A DNA stretch of 64,000 nt. Source: Denitrificimonas halotolerans. GTDB lineage: Bacteria; Pseudomonadota; Gammaproteobacteria; Pseudomonadales; Pseudomonadaceae. The first letter of the stretch is position 1. Every line of letters begins with the position of its first letter. The notes under the pieces are model-generated. The model made no database searches. It had not been told where the DNA came from and was given only the letters and a program-made list of their open reading frames with translations. The translations under genes were made by a program, and so were the position numbers. The DNA lies in the NCBI RefSeq assembly GCF_034259425.1, contig NZ_JAXIVU010000009.1:39137-103136 (forward strand). The letters are read 5' to 3'. This document shows positions 51,313 to 60,411 of the stretch, one piece after another.

Positions 51313-52071
51313 TCACACTGGGTTATCACACTCTACATAGTGATGCTCAATAGCAAAGCGCTTTGCTAACCACTCACCTAGTGCTTGTACGCCATAGCGT
51401 TCAGTGGCGTGATGGCCGGCGGCAAAGAAACTGATACCGTTTTCTTTGGCTTCATGGAATGTGCGTTCAGATACTTCACCGGTGATATAAGCATCGGCGC
51501 CGACGGCAATGGCGTGTTCGATATAGCTTTGGGCGCCCCCTGTGCACCAAGCTACGCGTTTAATCAAGTGTTGGTGGCCAACGACTAAAGGAGCACGATC
51601 TAATACTTTTTCAATGTGCGTGGCAAGCTCGGTTGCAGATAAAGGTGGGTTTAACTCGCCTATCAAGCCTACATTGCGTGGGTTATCAGGTTCCAGTGGA
51701 CCGGTAATAGTCAAACCTAGACGTTGTGCCAGCTGCACGTTATTACCCACTTCAGGGTGAACATCTAAAGGTAAGTGGTAAGCCAAGAGATTAATATCGT
51801 GGGCGAGTAGTGCTTTAATACGGCGCTGCTTCATACCTACTATAGGCTGATCTTCACCTTTCCAAAAGTAACCGTGGTGCACTAATAAAGCATCGGCTTG
51901 CAATTCGATAGCTGCTTCAATTAAAGCTTGGCTCGCGGTAACGCCGCTGACAATGCGTTTAATCTGCTCTTTACCTTCAACTTGTAGGCCGTTAGGGCAA
52001 TAGTCACTGATGGCATTGACGTTTAGATAGTCCTCGATTTCTTTAACTAAAACTTGGCGTGAAACGGGCAT
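51313..52071 (-). CDS. Nif3-like dinuclear metal-centre protein (YbgI/NIF3 family)
   Basis: The 252-residue protein has the family start (LVKEIEDYLNVNAISDYCPN, GLQVEG) and metal-ligand blocks: ADALLVHHGYFWKG with paired His, NLLAYHLPLDVHPEVGNN, and FFAAGHHATERYGVQALGEW near the C terminus. These proteins form toroidal hexamers with a two-metal site. The older name GTP cyclohydrolase 1 type 2 is not well supported. It is transcribed divergently from algW. Confidence 0.9.
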   Translation of the reverse strand: MPVSRQVLVKEIEDYLNVNAISDYCPNGLQVEGKEQIKRIVSGVTASQALIEAAIELQADALLVHHGYFWKGEDQPIVGMKQRRIKALLAHDINLLAYHLPLDVHPEVGNNVQLAQRLGLTITGPLEPDNPRNVGLIGELNPPLSATELATHIEKVLDRAPLVVGHQHLIKRVAWCTGGAQSYIEHAIAVGADAYITGEVSERTFHEAKENGISFFAAGHHATERYGVQALGEWLAKRFAIEHHYVECDNPV

Positions 52072-52250
52072 AATTGTTCCTTAATGTGAATGGCGATACT
52101 TTAATGTGTTGGCACATTCTATAATGTGAATTATTCACTCAAACGCTACGACTTTTGCCTGAAGAATATCCACTTCGTAATGGGTATATTCTTTTAGCGG
52201 TTTGGTTGTTTAATTTTTATACGTTTAATCTATGGACTCTGGAATACTCT

Positions 52251-53387
52251 ATGCTGCGCTTAGTAAAAAATTACGGGTGGCCATTGCTCGTTGGTTTGTT
52301 GGTTGCGTTGTTATTGATCGAACGCTTCCCGCACTGGGTTGGTTTGCCCAGTGCTGACTTTAAGGTTCAGCAAGCGCCTGCTTATGTCAACGCAAACGCG
52401 GGTCCAGAGTCTTATGCTAACGCAGTTAATCAAGCATCGCCTGCTGTAGCAAATTTATACACAGCTAAAGTGGTCAGCAACCCTCTACCTCCTTTGTACA
52501 ATGATCCTGCTTTTAAACGTTTTTATGGAGATAATTTACCACAGCAAAAGCGTATGGAATCAAGCTTGGGTTCGGCTGTATTGATGAGCAAAGAAGGTTA
52601 CTTGTTGACCAATAATCATGTGATTGCTGGGGCAGACCAGATTATTGTGGCGCTGAAAGATGGGCGGGAAACTTTAGCGCGCGTTATTGGCAGTGATCCT
52701 GAGACTGATCTTGCTGTATTAAAAATTGACTTGCCGCGCTTGCCAGCCATTACTTTAGGTCGTTCTGACTTAATCCGTATAGGTGATGTGGTGTTAGCCA
52801 TAGGTAATCCATTTGGGGTGGGGCAGACTGTCACTATGGGGATCATCAGTGCGACTGGGCGTAATCAATTGGGATTGAATACCTACGAAGATTTTATCCA
52901 AACTGATGCAGCAATTAATCCAGGGAACTCTGGTGGGGCTTTGGTTGATGCGCAAGGTAATTTGCTTGGTATCAATACTGCGATTTTTTCACGCACAGGA
53001 GGCTCGCAAGGGATTGGTTTTGCCATTCCGGTGAAGTTGGCGTTGGAAGTGATGCGCTCGATTGTTGAGCATGGGCAAGTGGTGAGAGGTTGGCTAGGCT
53101 TGGAGGTGCAGTCTTTAACGCCAGAGCTGTCTGAGTCTTTTGGTCTGGTGGGTAGTCCTGGGGTGCTAGTGGCCGGTGTGTTTCGTGATGGCCCTGCCTT
53201 TAATGCTGGATTGCAGCCAGGTGATGTGATTTTGAAAATTGCTGATGAAGCGGCTCAAGATGGGCGTACATCGATGAATCAGGTGGCACGTATGCAGCCT
53301 GGGGAGACGATTAAATTGGATATTTTACGCAATGGTGAACCCAGTAGTGTGACTGCTACCATCGGGCTACGCCCACCCATGGAGTAG
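52251..53387 (+). CDS. algW: Periplasmic regulatory serine protease AlgW (DegS type)
   Basis: The start was set at ATG 52251 (MLRLVKNYGWPLLVGLL), giving 378 residues with one membrane anchor. With this start the triad falls at His123 (TNNHVIAGA), Asp153 (ETDLAVLKI) and Ser227 (NPGNSGGALVD), the numbering known for P. aeruginosa AlgW. One PDZ domain follows (about 290-375, VLVAGVFRDGPAFNAGLQPG). AlgW cuts the anti-sigma factor MucA after sensing misfolded envelope proteins. A terminator follows. Confidence 0.93.
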   Translation: MLRLVKNYGWPLLVGLLVALLLIERFPHWVGLPSADFKVQQAPAYVNANAGPESYANAVNQASPAVANLYTAKVVSNPLPPLYNDPAFKRFYGDNLPQQKRMESSLGSAVLMSKEGYLLTNNHVIAGADQIIVALKDGRETLARVIGSDPETDLAVLKIDLPRLPAITLGRSDLIRIGDVVLAIGNPFGVGQTVTMGIISATGRNQLGLNTYEDFIQTDAAINPGNSGGALVDAQGNLLGINTAIFSRTGGSQGIGFAIPVKLALEVMRSIVEHGQVVRGWLGLEVQSLTPELSESFGLVGSPGVLVAGVFRDGPAFNAGLQPGDVILKIADEAAQDGRTSMNQVARMQPGETIKLDILRNGEPSSVTATIGLRPPME

Positions 53388-53420
53388 AACCCAGTGTGGC
53401 CTGTGGGAAAATAGGTATGA

Positions 53421-53447
53421 AAAAGGAGCCTTGTGGGCTCCTTTTTT
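53421..53447. terminator. Terminator between algW and the converging zapG-like gene
   Basis: AAAAGGAGCC, loop TTGTG and GGCTCCTTTTTT make a strong stem with a T run after algW and an A run on the other side, so it can serve both converging genes. Confidence 0.88.
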
Positions 53448-53460
53448 GATCGCACTTAGC

Positions 53461-53913
53461 TTAGCGTTTTAAGCCGTAACCTTCAGCAAGCATGCTTGGA
53501 TCGCCATCTTTTTTATTTGCATAATCGCGTGGTGGTTCGGTAGGTGTGCCAAAATAGCTGTCGTCCTGTGGCGCACGGATGCGCTCACGAGATCGAGGCT
53601 CGTCATCAACTAAACTTGCCAGTAAGCGCTCACGAGATATTTCATCTAAAGCCAATCGTTCAGCACCTGAGGAGAGATGCTCTTGCACATCTTGGTAGTT
53701 TTTGGTGAGTTTTCGAACCAGTGCAGCAGTGGTATTAAAATGTGTCACCACCTCACTTTGATAACTATCGAAGCGCTCTTGGAGTTCATCGAGCTGCTGT
53801 TGGGTTTTACCTGGAGCAGCGCGCTTTAGTACGCGTGCTAAAATAAAGCCAATAATAATACCACCCACTAATGTGAGTGCTGGAATTAACCAAACGGAGA
53901 GTGACTGTTCCAC
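53461..53913 (-). CDS. zapG: YhcB/DUF1043 family protein (ZapG-like)
   Basis: The 150-residue product has an N-terminal membrane helix (LIPALTLVGGIIIGFILARV), a long coiled coil (TQQQLDELQERFDSYQSEVV, HFNTTAALVRKLTKNYQDVQ) and a disordered charged tail. YhcB/ZapG links cell division and envelope synthesis in E. coli and is often encoded next to DegS/DegQ-type protease genes, as here. Confidence 0.88.
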   Translation of the reverse strand: MEQSLSVWLIPALTLVGGIIIGFILARVLKRAAPGKTQQQLDELQERFDSYQSEVVTHFNTTAALVRKLTKNYQDVQEHLSSGAERLALDEISRERLLASLVDDEPRSRERIRAPQDDSYFGTPTEPPRDYANKKDGDPSMLAEGYGLKR

Positions 53914-53958
53914 AAGACTTCCTCTTTAAACGACTTTGTTTTAGGTTAACCACTTATA

Positions 53959-53983
53959 CCTGTTCCGTATAGTATAGAACAGG
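53959..53983. promoter_or_regulatory. Inverted repeat ahead of the hydrolase-trpS pair
   Basis: CCTGTTC (53959-53965) and GAACAGG (53977-53983) are perfect inverted repeats 11 bp apart, in the gap between the divergent zapG-like and hydrolase genes. An operator or small hairpin is possible. A second short palindrome, CCCCTTAGAGGGG, lies just before the hydrolase ribosome-binding site. Confidence 0.35.
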
Positions 53984-54066
53984 CTTCTTTATAAAACAGT
54001 ATCTGCTTTATAGACAGTACTGACTACTAGACGAATTTACCCCCTTAGAGGGGCTGGGAGTCCTTT

Positions 54067-54696
54067 TTGTTAGCACGTGAAAATCCTGTCATGATTGATG
54101 GCCCTGTAGGGCTGCTTCAAGGTTTACACTTGCCGGTTGCTGAGGCACGTGGCATTGCATTAATTTGTCATCCAAACCCGAGTCAAGGTGGCACCATGTT
54201 GAATAAAGTGGTGTCTACTTTGCAACGTACAGCCCGCGATAGTGGTTTGTCCACTTTACGTTTTAATTATCGCGGAACCGGACAAAGTGAAGGTGAGCAT
54301 GATATGGCCAGCGGCGAGGTGGATGATGCACAAGCAGCATTAGCGTGGCTGCAGGCAGAGCATCCGGGGTTGCCTGTTTATCTCTTTGGCTTTTCTTTTG
54401 GTGGTTTTGTTGCTGGTAGCTTATCTGGTCGCTTACAACAGGCAGGTGTTGCTGTTGAGCAGCTGTACTTGGTTGCGCCTGCTGTGATGCGTTTGGATGA
54501 TGAGCATGTATTGGCTAACAATTGTCAGCTGACTGTGATTCAGCCAGAACAAGATGAGATTATTGATCCAGAATTGGTTTATCAATGGTCCGGTGCATTA
54601 TCACAGCCACATGAGTTGCTAAAAGTGGCAGAATGTGGGCACTTTTTCCATGGCCGATTGGTTGAGCTGAAAGAGTTAGTTGCTGAACGTCTTTAA
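54067..54696 (+). CDS. Alpha/beta hydrolase family protein
   Basis: The 209-residue protein starts at TTG 54067 (MLARENPVMIDGPVG), behind GGGAG; an ATG at 54091 is an alternative that would trim the first strand. The family block ALICHPNPSQGGTMLNKVV is present, and the nucleophile elbow is LFGFSFGGFVAGS. The distal Asp/His are in QPEQDEIIDPELV and AECGHFFHG. It belongs to the CHP/YfhR-like short hydrolases found next to trpS in pseudomonads. Substrate is unknown. Confidence 0.85.
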   Translation: MLARENPVMIDGPVGLLQGLHLPVAEARGIALICHPNPSQGGTMLNKVVSTLQRTARDSGLSTLRFNYRGTGQSEGEHDMASGEVDDAQAALAWLQAEHPGLPVYLFGFSFGGFVAGSLSGRLQQAGVAVEQLYLVAPAVMRLDDEHVLANNCQLTVIQPEQDEIIDPELVYQWSGALSQPHELLKVAECGHFFHGRLVELKELVAERL

Positions 54697-54720
54697 TTTT
54701 TTAGTATGAATTGAGTAATT

Positions 54721-56064
54721 ATGACCACCCGAATTTTAACAGGAATTACCACCACAGGTACGCCGCACTTAGGTAATTACGCTGGCGCCATCCGTCCAGC
54801 TATTGCGGCAAGTCAAGTTGATAATGTTGAGTCTTTTTATTTTCTTGCTGACTATCATGCATTGATTAAGTGTGATGATCCGGCGCGTATTCAGCGTTCA
54901 CGTTTAGAAATTGCAGCCACTTGGCTGGCTGGTGGTTTGGATACTGAACGTGCGACCTTTTATCGTCAGTCGGATATTCCAGAAATACCTCAGTTAACTT
55001 GGCTGTTGACTTGTGTGGCGGGTAAAGGTCTATTGAACCGAGCACATGCTTATAAAGCTGCTGTGGATCAGAACGAAGCAGCTGGGGCAGACCCTGATGC
55101 AGGTGTCACCATGGGGTTGTTCAGCTACCCGGTCTTGATGGCGGCAGATATTTTAATTTTTAATGCCAACAAAGTGCCTGTGGGGCGTGATCAAGTGCAG
55201 CACGTCGAAATGGCACGTGATATTGGTCAGCGCTTTAATCACTTGTTTGGTAAGGGGCATGATTTTTTTACTTTGCCAGAAGCCGTGATTGAAGATGACG
55301 TGGCTACTTTACCCGGTTTAGATGGTCGTAAAATGTCAAAAAGTTACGACAACACCATTCCGCTTTTTTCTTCGAGTAAAGATCTGAAAAGTGCGATCTC
55401 TCGCATTGTGACTGATTCCAAGTTGCCAGGGGAAGCGAAAGATCCTGATAACTCCCATTTGTTTACTTTGTATCAAGCCTTTTCGACTCATGCTGAACAA
55501 GCGCAAATGCGTGCTGATCTAGAGGCTGGATTGGCGTGGGGAGAGGCTAAGCAACGTTTATTCACTTTATTAGATGAACAATTGGCTGAACCGCGTGAGC
55601 GTTACCATGAATTACTGGCCAAGCCTGAAGAGTTGGAAGATATTTTGCAAGCAGGGGCTGTTAAGGCGCGTCAAGTAGCGACACCTTTTTTGCAGGAGTT
55701 GCGTGAGGCTGTTGGCTTACGTAATTTTGCAGTGCAGGGGGCAGACCTTTCTACGAGCAAGAAAAAAGCTAAAAAAGCACGTCGCATTGTTAGCTTTAGA
55801 GATGATGAAGGATTCCGTTTCCGTGTTTTGGATGATGAGGGTGGAGACTTACTTTTGTCTAAAGCATTTGCTGATGGTCGCGCTGCGGGTATGGCGTCTA
55901 AATATGTGCAAAGTGCTGGCGATGATTTAGATATTCGTCAAGTTGATCAGCAGATCACTGTATGGATGGATAATGAGTGCATTGCTCAAAGTCAGACGCA
56001 TGATAGTGAAGAGGCGTGTCAGACAGCGGTATTGGATTTACGCATTGCTTTAGCAGCGCAGTAA
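54721..56064 (+). CDS. trpS: Tryptophanyl-tRNA synthetase
   Basis: The 447-residue class I synthetase has TTGTPHLGNYAGAIRPA (HIGH-type motif) and GRKMSKSYDNTIPLF (KMSKS, about residue 205). It is about 110 residues longer than the E. coli enzyme. The extra C-terminal domain begins after STSKKKAKKARRIVSFRDDE and is the form found in Pseudomonas. It charges tRNA-Trp. A bidirectional terminator follows. Confidence 0.95.
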   Translation: MTTRILTGITTTGTPHLGNYAGAIRPAIAASQVDNVESFYFLADYHALIKCDDPARIQRSRLEIAATWLAGGLDTERATFYRQSDIPEIPQLTWLLTCVAGKGLLNRAHAYKAAVDQNEAAGADPDAGVTMGLFSYPVLMAADILIFNANKVPVGRDQVQHVEMARDIGQRFNHLFGKGHDFFTLPEAVIEDDVATLPGLDGRKMSKSYDNTIPLFSSSKDLKSAISRIVTDSKLPGEAKDPDNSHLFTLYQAFSTHAEQAQMRADLEAGLAWGEAKQRLFTLLDEQLAEPRERYHELLAKPEELEDILQAGAVKARQVATPFLQELREAVGLRNFAVQGADLSTSKKKAKKARRIVSFRDDEGFRFRVLDDEGGDLLLSKAFADGRAAGMASKYVQSAGDDLDIRQVDQQITVWMDNECIAQSQTHDSEEACQTAVLDLRIALAAQ

Positions 56065-56118
56065 TATTCATTTTGCATTTACAGTATATATCTCTGCTGT
56101 AAGTGCAAGAGAGGCAAT

Positions 56119-56146
56119 AAAAAACGGAGCCCTAGGCTCCGTTTTT
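56119..56146. terminator. Bidirectional terminator between trpS and dksA
   Basis: AAAAACGGAGCC and GGCTCCGTTTTT pair around a short CTA loop, with A and T runs on the two sides, serving the converging trpS and dksA genes. Confidence 0.9.
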
Positions 56147-56163
56147 ATATATGCAAGCAGGGG

Positions 56164-56607
56164 TTACGAACCCATTTGCTTCTCTTTAATTTCTGCTAAG
56201 GTCTTGCAGTCAATACACAGTGTGGCTGTCGGGCGGGCTTCGAGTCGACGCAGACCAATCTCTACACCACAGGCATCGCACCAACCATACTCATCTTCTT
56301 TGATAAGTTCAATGGTTTCATCAATTTTCTTAATCAGCTTACGTTCACGATCGCGAGTTCTGAGCTCAAGACTGAATTCTTCTTCTTGGCTCGCTCGGTC
56401 AGCTGGATCCGGAAAGTTCGCAGCCTCATCTTTCATATGATTAACAGTGCGGTCCACTTCTTCCATGAGCTCTTGTTTCCAGTTGTTCATGATATTAGTG
56501 AAGTGAGCGCGCATTTTTTCGCTCATATACTCTTCTCCCTCAGCTTCCTGATAAGGGACGAAAGCACGGATCAATTGGCTGCTTTTATTTTCTGCTTTAT
56601 TGGGCAT
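56164..56607 (-). CDS. dksA: RNA polymerase-binding transcription factor DksA
   Basis: The start was set at 56607 (MPNKAENKSSQLIRAF), behind GAGGCG. The 147-residue protein has the coiled coil with acidic tip (HMKDEAANFPDPADRASQEE, holding the D...D/A tip residues). A C4 zinc finger (CDACGVEIGLRRLEA...CIDC) is followed by the end TLAEIKEKQMGS. DksA enters the RNA polymerase secondary channel and, with ppGpp, controls rRNA and amino-acid promoters. It is the zinc form, with all four Cys present. Confidence 0.95.
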   Translation of the reverse strand: MPNKAENKSSQLIRAFVPYQEAEGEEYMSEKMRAHFTNIMNNWKQELMEEVDRTVNHMKDEAANFPDPADRASQEEEFSLELRTRDRERKLIKKIDETIELIKEDEYGWCDACGVEIGLRRLEARPTATLCIDCKTLAEIKEKQMGS

Positions 56608-56783
56608 ATCTTCGCCTCTCAAACACTCAAAATCACTGCGTAATTAGCATTAGTCGATTTGCGACCAAGCCCCTCTACGCTCACAAGCGGGCGAACTTAC
56701 CAGAAACCTACGCACCACGCTAGCGTTATTTCCATCATGGTGCTGAATATACGGCTAAATTGACTGTCTACTGGCTTAAAGTC

Positions 56784-58112
56784 TTAATCTACAAGGGTGC
56801 CGTGTAAAGTATAGGGTTTAGCTTCCTCAATCTTTACATTAACAAAGTGACCAATCAGTGCCGGGTTATTGCTGCGAAAATATACAACGCGATTATTCTC
56901 GTTACGACCTTGCAATAATCCAGGGTCTTTTTTTGCGTAGTCGGTGACCAGTACGCGTTGCACAGTGCCTGCCATACGGCGAGTGTGCGCCATACCTTGT
57001 TGTTGTAATCGGTGTTGTAATAAGCCTAAGCGTTGCTTGATGACCTCTTCAGGAGTGTCATCATGCAGTTCAGCGGCTGGGGTGCCGGGGCGAGGACTGT
57101 AGATGAATGAGTATGAGAAGTCGAAGTCAACATCAGCGACTAATTGCATGGTTTGCTCAAAGTCTTTTTCCGTTTCGCCAGGAAAGCCAACGATGAAATC
57201 GGAGCTGATCAAAATGTCGGGCACTGCTGCTTTCAGCTTACGAATGCGTGACTTGTATTCAAGAGCTGTGTGGTTGCGCTTCATCGCCGCCAAAATACGA
57301 TCTGAGCCTGATTGCACTGGTAAGTGTAGGTATTTTGCCAGTTTTGGAATGTTGGCATGGGCATCAATCAAAGCGTCAGAAAACTCCAATGGATGTGAGG
57401 TCATATAACGGATGCGATCAATGCCATCGATTTCTGCTACTAAGCGAATTAATTCAGCAAAATCAGCGATTTCGCCATGACCCATGTCGCCGCGATAGCC
57501 GTTGACATTTTGTCCCAGTAAAGTGACCTCGCGCACACCGTGTTCAGCTAAATGTTGAATTTCCTTTAAGACATCTTGCAGTGGGCGGCTGACTTCTTCG
57601 CCGCGGGTGTAAGGTACAACGCAGAAGCTACAGTATTTGCTGCAGCCTTCCATTACTGAAACATAAGCGCTGGGCCCTTCAATGCGAGGCTCGGGCAAAC
57701 GGTCAAACTTTTCAATTTCAGGGAAAGATACATCAACCTGCGCCTTTCCAGTGCTGCGTGCTGCGTCAATCATTTCTGGTAAACGATGGAGGGTTTGTGG
57801 ACCAAACACGACATCAACATAAGGTGCGCGTTCACGAATGGCGGCGCCTTCTTGGCTGGCAACACAGCCCCCAACGGTAATTACTAAATTCGGATTGGCA
57901 TTTTTTAGTGCACGCCAACGGCCCAACTGTGAATAGACTTTGTCTTGTGCTCGTTCGCGAATGGAACAAGTATTAAGAACAATCACGTCCGCATCAGCTG
58001 CATCCTCGGTGGTTTCTATGGCCTGGTGTTCGCCCAGTAAATCCACCATACGCGAGCTGTCGTACTCGTTCATTTGGCAGCCGTGGGTTTCGATATATAA
58101 TTTTTTAGCCAT
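56784..58112 (-). CDS. miaB: tRNA-2-methylthio-N6-dimethylallyladenosine synthase
   Basis: The 442-residue radical-SAM enzyme adds the methylthio group to A37 of tRNAs reading UNN codons. The N-terminal UPF0004 domain has the three Cys of the auxiliary cluster (ETHGCQMNEYDSSRM, LNTCSIRERAQDK, VGGCVASQEG). The radical-SAM CxxxCxxC is in EGCSKYCSFCVVPYTRGEE, and the C-terminal TRAM domain is seen from about residue 375. It is full length. Confidence 0.96.
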   Translation of the reverse strand: MAKKLYIETHGCQMNEYDSSRMVDLLGEHQAIETTEDAADADVIVLNTCSIRERAQDKVYSQLGRWRALKNANPNLVITVGGCVASQEGAAIRERAPYVDVVFGPQTLHRLPEMIDAARSTGKAQVDVSFPEIEKFDRLPEPRIEGPSAYVSVMEGCSKYCSFCVVPYTRGEEVSRPLQDVLKEIQHLAEHGVREVTLLGQNVNGYRGDMGHGEIADFAELIRLVAEIDGIDRIRYMTSHPLEFSDALIDAHANIPKLAKYLHLPVQSGSDRILAAMKRNHTALEYKSRIRKLKAAVPDILISSDFIVGFPGETEKDFEQTMQLVADVDFDFSYSFIYSPRPGTPAAELHDDTPEEVIKQRLGLLQHRLQQQGMAHTRRMAGTVQRVLVTDYAKKDPGLLQGRNENNRVVYFRSNNPALIGHFVNVKIEEAKPYTLHGTLVD

Positions 58113-58258
58113 GAGAAAACGCGCCTACAAGTAACAACGATAGCCGCATATTATGGAAGAGGCTGGGCAAGGGCGCAAACCTAATTGCTGATTTGATGAT
58201 GAATCATTTTAAGTTGCGGGACAATTACGGCTTGAATCAGTATAAGTTTCACGGTTAA

Positions 58259-58756
58259 TCACTTCTTGTGTGTATTTTTCGGTAGCTGTATGACTTGGCT
58301 CTCTGAATAAATATCGGACCAAGTGCGCTTTTGTTTATCAAACAACATCCACAAAAAACCTAAGCCTGCAGGTAGCCAAGCAAAAATAGCAATAAAGAAA
58401 CGCAGCAAGGCTTGCCAAAGGTCAATGGCACTGCCATCTGCGTTTTGCACACGGATACCCCAAACTTGCATACCCAAAGTTTGTCCGTTGTGAGTCCAGA
58501 ACTTGGCAAAAAAAGCAAACACTGAGAATAACAAGAGGGTGGACAGTACCGGGTCAATATCCAACATTTGGCTATCTGCTAGCTGTTGTAAAACTTCAGA
58601 GCCATAAATCATGCGCAAAATGCCCTGTTGATAAATCAAGGTGACAACCATCATCAAAGCAACGCAGAGCATAAAGTCATAAAAGATAGCGGCCATGCGC
58701 TTCCAGAAGCCGGCTTTAGGGAAGTCGCCTGTAGGTTGTAGTGTTCGCTTAGACAT
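58259..58756 (-). CDS. RDD family membrane protein
   Basis: The start was set at 58756 (MSKRTLQPTGDFPKAGFW), since the longer frame to 58921 runs into an IS end. The 165-residue protein has the RDD signature (KAGFWKRMAAIFYDFML, where R/D/D is partly kept) and three spans, with TLGMQVWGIRVQNADG and WSDIYSESQVI near the C terminus. RDD proteins are small inner-membrane proteins, some linked to ion exchange. The role here is unknown. Confidence 0.85.
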   Translation of the reverse strand: MSKRTLQPTGDFPKAGFWKRMAAIFYDFMLCVALMMVVTLIYQQGILRMIYGSEVLQQLADSQMLDIDPVLSTLLLFSVFAFFAKFWTHNGQTLGMQVWGIRVQNADGSAIDLWQALLRFFIAIFAWLPAGLGFLWMLFDKQKRTWSDIYSESQVIQLPKNTHKK

Positions 58757-58913
58757 AACCAGTGGGTACCAAGAACTTAGAGAGAGTGTATTGTAACCGT
58801 AGCTTGCTTGAGGTGCGAACCTATTACTGGATGAAGTGGATTTGCTAGTTGTAAATAGCTGTCTAAACTGATGTGCAAGCGCATGCAATGGGTGTTGTAA
58901 CTCTATTTTTAGT

Positions 58914-58965
58914 TTTAACAATTGCTAGCAGAATTACCCCACTTCTAAAGTGGCGGGTAGTTCAT
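58914..58965 (+). mobile_element. 52-bp mini-element: left end and right end of the second TnpB transposon fused
   Basis: Bases 58914-58935 (TTTAACAATTGCTAGCAGAA and TT) equal the left end at 50505-50526. Bases 58936-58965 (ACCCCACTTCTAAAGTGGCG and GGTAGTTCAT) match the right end at 51266-51294 with one difference. The whole interior is lost, leaving a hairpin flanked by short arms. It lies about 20 bp ahead of pilV. Confidence 0.75.
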
Positions 58966-58984
58966 TAGAGACTCAAAGGAGTGA

Positions 58985-59542
58985 GTGGTGAAACACAGTC
59001 AGGGATTTAGCCTTATTGAGGTTCTGCTTACTATTGCCCTAGTAAGCTCAAGTTTATTGGGTATGCTGAAGTTGCAAAGTATCAGTATTCAATATACCCA
59101 GGCAGCAGTACAGCGTAATGCTGCTATGAATTTAGCTTATGAGTTGGTTGAGATCATGCGTGCTCACCGTCATGAGCTTTTACGCCGCTCGACCACTCCG
59201 TCTGAGGCGGTCAGTTTGTTGGCATCTACAGTGGTGTATCAGGCTAATGGGCGACTTAAAGTGAGTGGGGCTGGGTGTGCTGCACAGACCTTAGCGCAAA
59301 GCTTAAGTGAGCAGTTAGAATGCTGGTTTGAAAAAGTGAAAACTTACCTGCCCGGTGCCTCTGAACTACGAGATTTTTTTGTTGTTTGCCCCAGTTATAA
59401 GTTGGATGCTGATGCTCGCCCAGTGTGCGCAGACTCGAGTTATCGCGGCGTGAATTTAGGGATACAGCTGGCTTGGCGCAGTCAGAACTCTCTATGTGGG
59501 GAGTCTGATATGTGCATTTATACGACGCAGGTAGCGTTGTAA
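58985..59542 (+). CDS. pilV: Type IV pilus minor pilin PilV
   Basis: The 185-residue prepilin starts at GTG 58985 or 58988 after AAAGGAG. It has a short leader, KHSQG, then FSLIEVLLTIALVSSSLLGM, with Phe at +1 and Glu at +5 as in class A prepilins. The C-terminal part has several Cys that may pair. PilV is part of the tip complex that starts pilus assembly with PilW, PilX, PilE, FimU and PilY1. The fimU gene that usually precedes it is absent here. Confidence 0.9.
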   Translation: MVKHSQGFSLIEVLLTIALVSSSLLGMLKLQSISIQYTQAAVQRNAAMNLAYELVEIMRAHRHELLRRSTTPSEAVSLLASTVVYQANGRLKVSGAGCAAQTLAQSLSEQLECWFEKVKTYLPGASELRDFFVVCPSYKLDADARPVCADSSYRGVNLGIQLAWRSQNSLCGESDMCIYTTQVAL

Positions 59543-59544
59543 CG

Positions 59545-60411
59545 ATGTTGAATCTAAGCGCTCAACGGGGGGTATCCATGGTAGAGCTCTTGGTTGCTTT
59601 AGCGCTAAGCAGTTTTTTGATGCTAGGTCTGACCCAAGTCTATCTGGCGGGTAAGCGCAGTGACTTGTTTCGTCAAGCCCAAGCAGCGCATTTAGAAAAT
59701 AGTCGCTTTGCTATCATGCTACTCAATGAGTTGCTCAGTAAGGCAGGCTATCGGCATTCACCAGCACAAAGTATCGATGTGGCATTTCCGAAAAACACCA
59801 CGGCACTGGCGGCACATTGTGCTGAGTTTTCTGCTGGGGCTGTGATCACTAAGTTGAAATCTGTAGAGGGTGGACAGACAGGTTTTTGTTTGCGCTACCA
59901 ACCGGCCATTGATGGTGAATTGATGTGTGATGGTAACCGCGCTGTACTTAGCAGCAAGGCACCGCTGCAGCCCGCTCAGCCGAATGAGATGATTTATGTT
60001 GCGGTAAAGTTTATTCCGCAGTCTTCAGTGCTGGAGCAGGGGGCATTGTATTGCATCACGCAACGCACATCGGCACAGCTCATGGAGGGTATTGCAGATA
60101 TGCGTATTGAGTTTGCTGTGGGGGATTTGCAGAGCATCGCTGGAACACAAGGGCAAGAGAGAAAACTTAGGGAAAGTAACCCTTTTGTTCCTGCAAACAC
60201 TTGGAATCACGAAGGCGTTGTGTTGGGTGTGCGCTATTCGCTTTTGCTAGCCAGCGCACCCTTTGTACGGGATGGTGCTGAAGTGCCTGGGTTGCAGCAG
60301 TGGTTAGCGCAAGCAGATGCCAATGCAGCTCAGCGATTGGTGGAGAGCGATCACAGGCGGACTTATCAACAGGTCAGTAGTTTGCAAACATTAAGGAATC
60401 GGCTGCCATGA
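59545..60411 (+). CDS. pilW: Type IV pilus minor pilin PilW
   Basis: The start was set at ATG 59545, 2 bp after the pilV stop; an earlier in-frame ATG lies inside pilV. The 288-residue product has leader MLNLSAQRG, then VSMVELLVALALSSFLMLGL with Glu at +5. The soluble domain is long (SRFAIMLLNELLSKAGYRHS and a Cys-containing middle), as in PilW. It overlaps pilX by 4 bp. Confidence 0.88.
   Translation: MLNLSAQRGVSMVELLVALALSSFLMLGLTQVYLAGKRSDLFRQAQAAHLENSRFAIMLLNELLSKAGYRHSPAQSIDVAFPKNTTALAAHCAEFSAGAVITKLKSVEGGQTGFCLRYQPAIDGELMCDGNRAVLSSKAPLQPAQPNEMIYVAVKFIPQSSVLEQGALYCITQRTSAQLMEGIADMRIEFAVGDLQSIAGTQGQERKLRESNPFVPANTWNHEGVVLGVRYSLLLASAPFVRDGAEVPGLQQWLAQADANAAQRLVESDHRRTYQQVSSLQTLRNRLP

Noticed and set aside
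53959..53983. Possible LexA box
   Set aside because: CTG and CAG are present but the spacing is far wider than the CTG-N10-CAG of LexA sites, so only a generic inverted repeat is reported.
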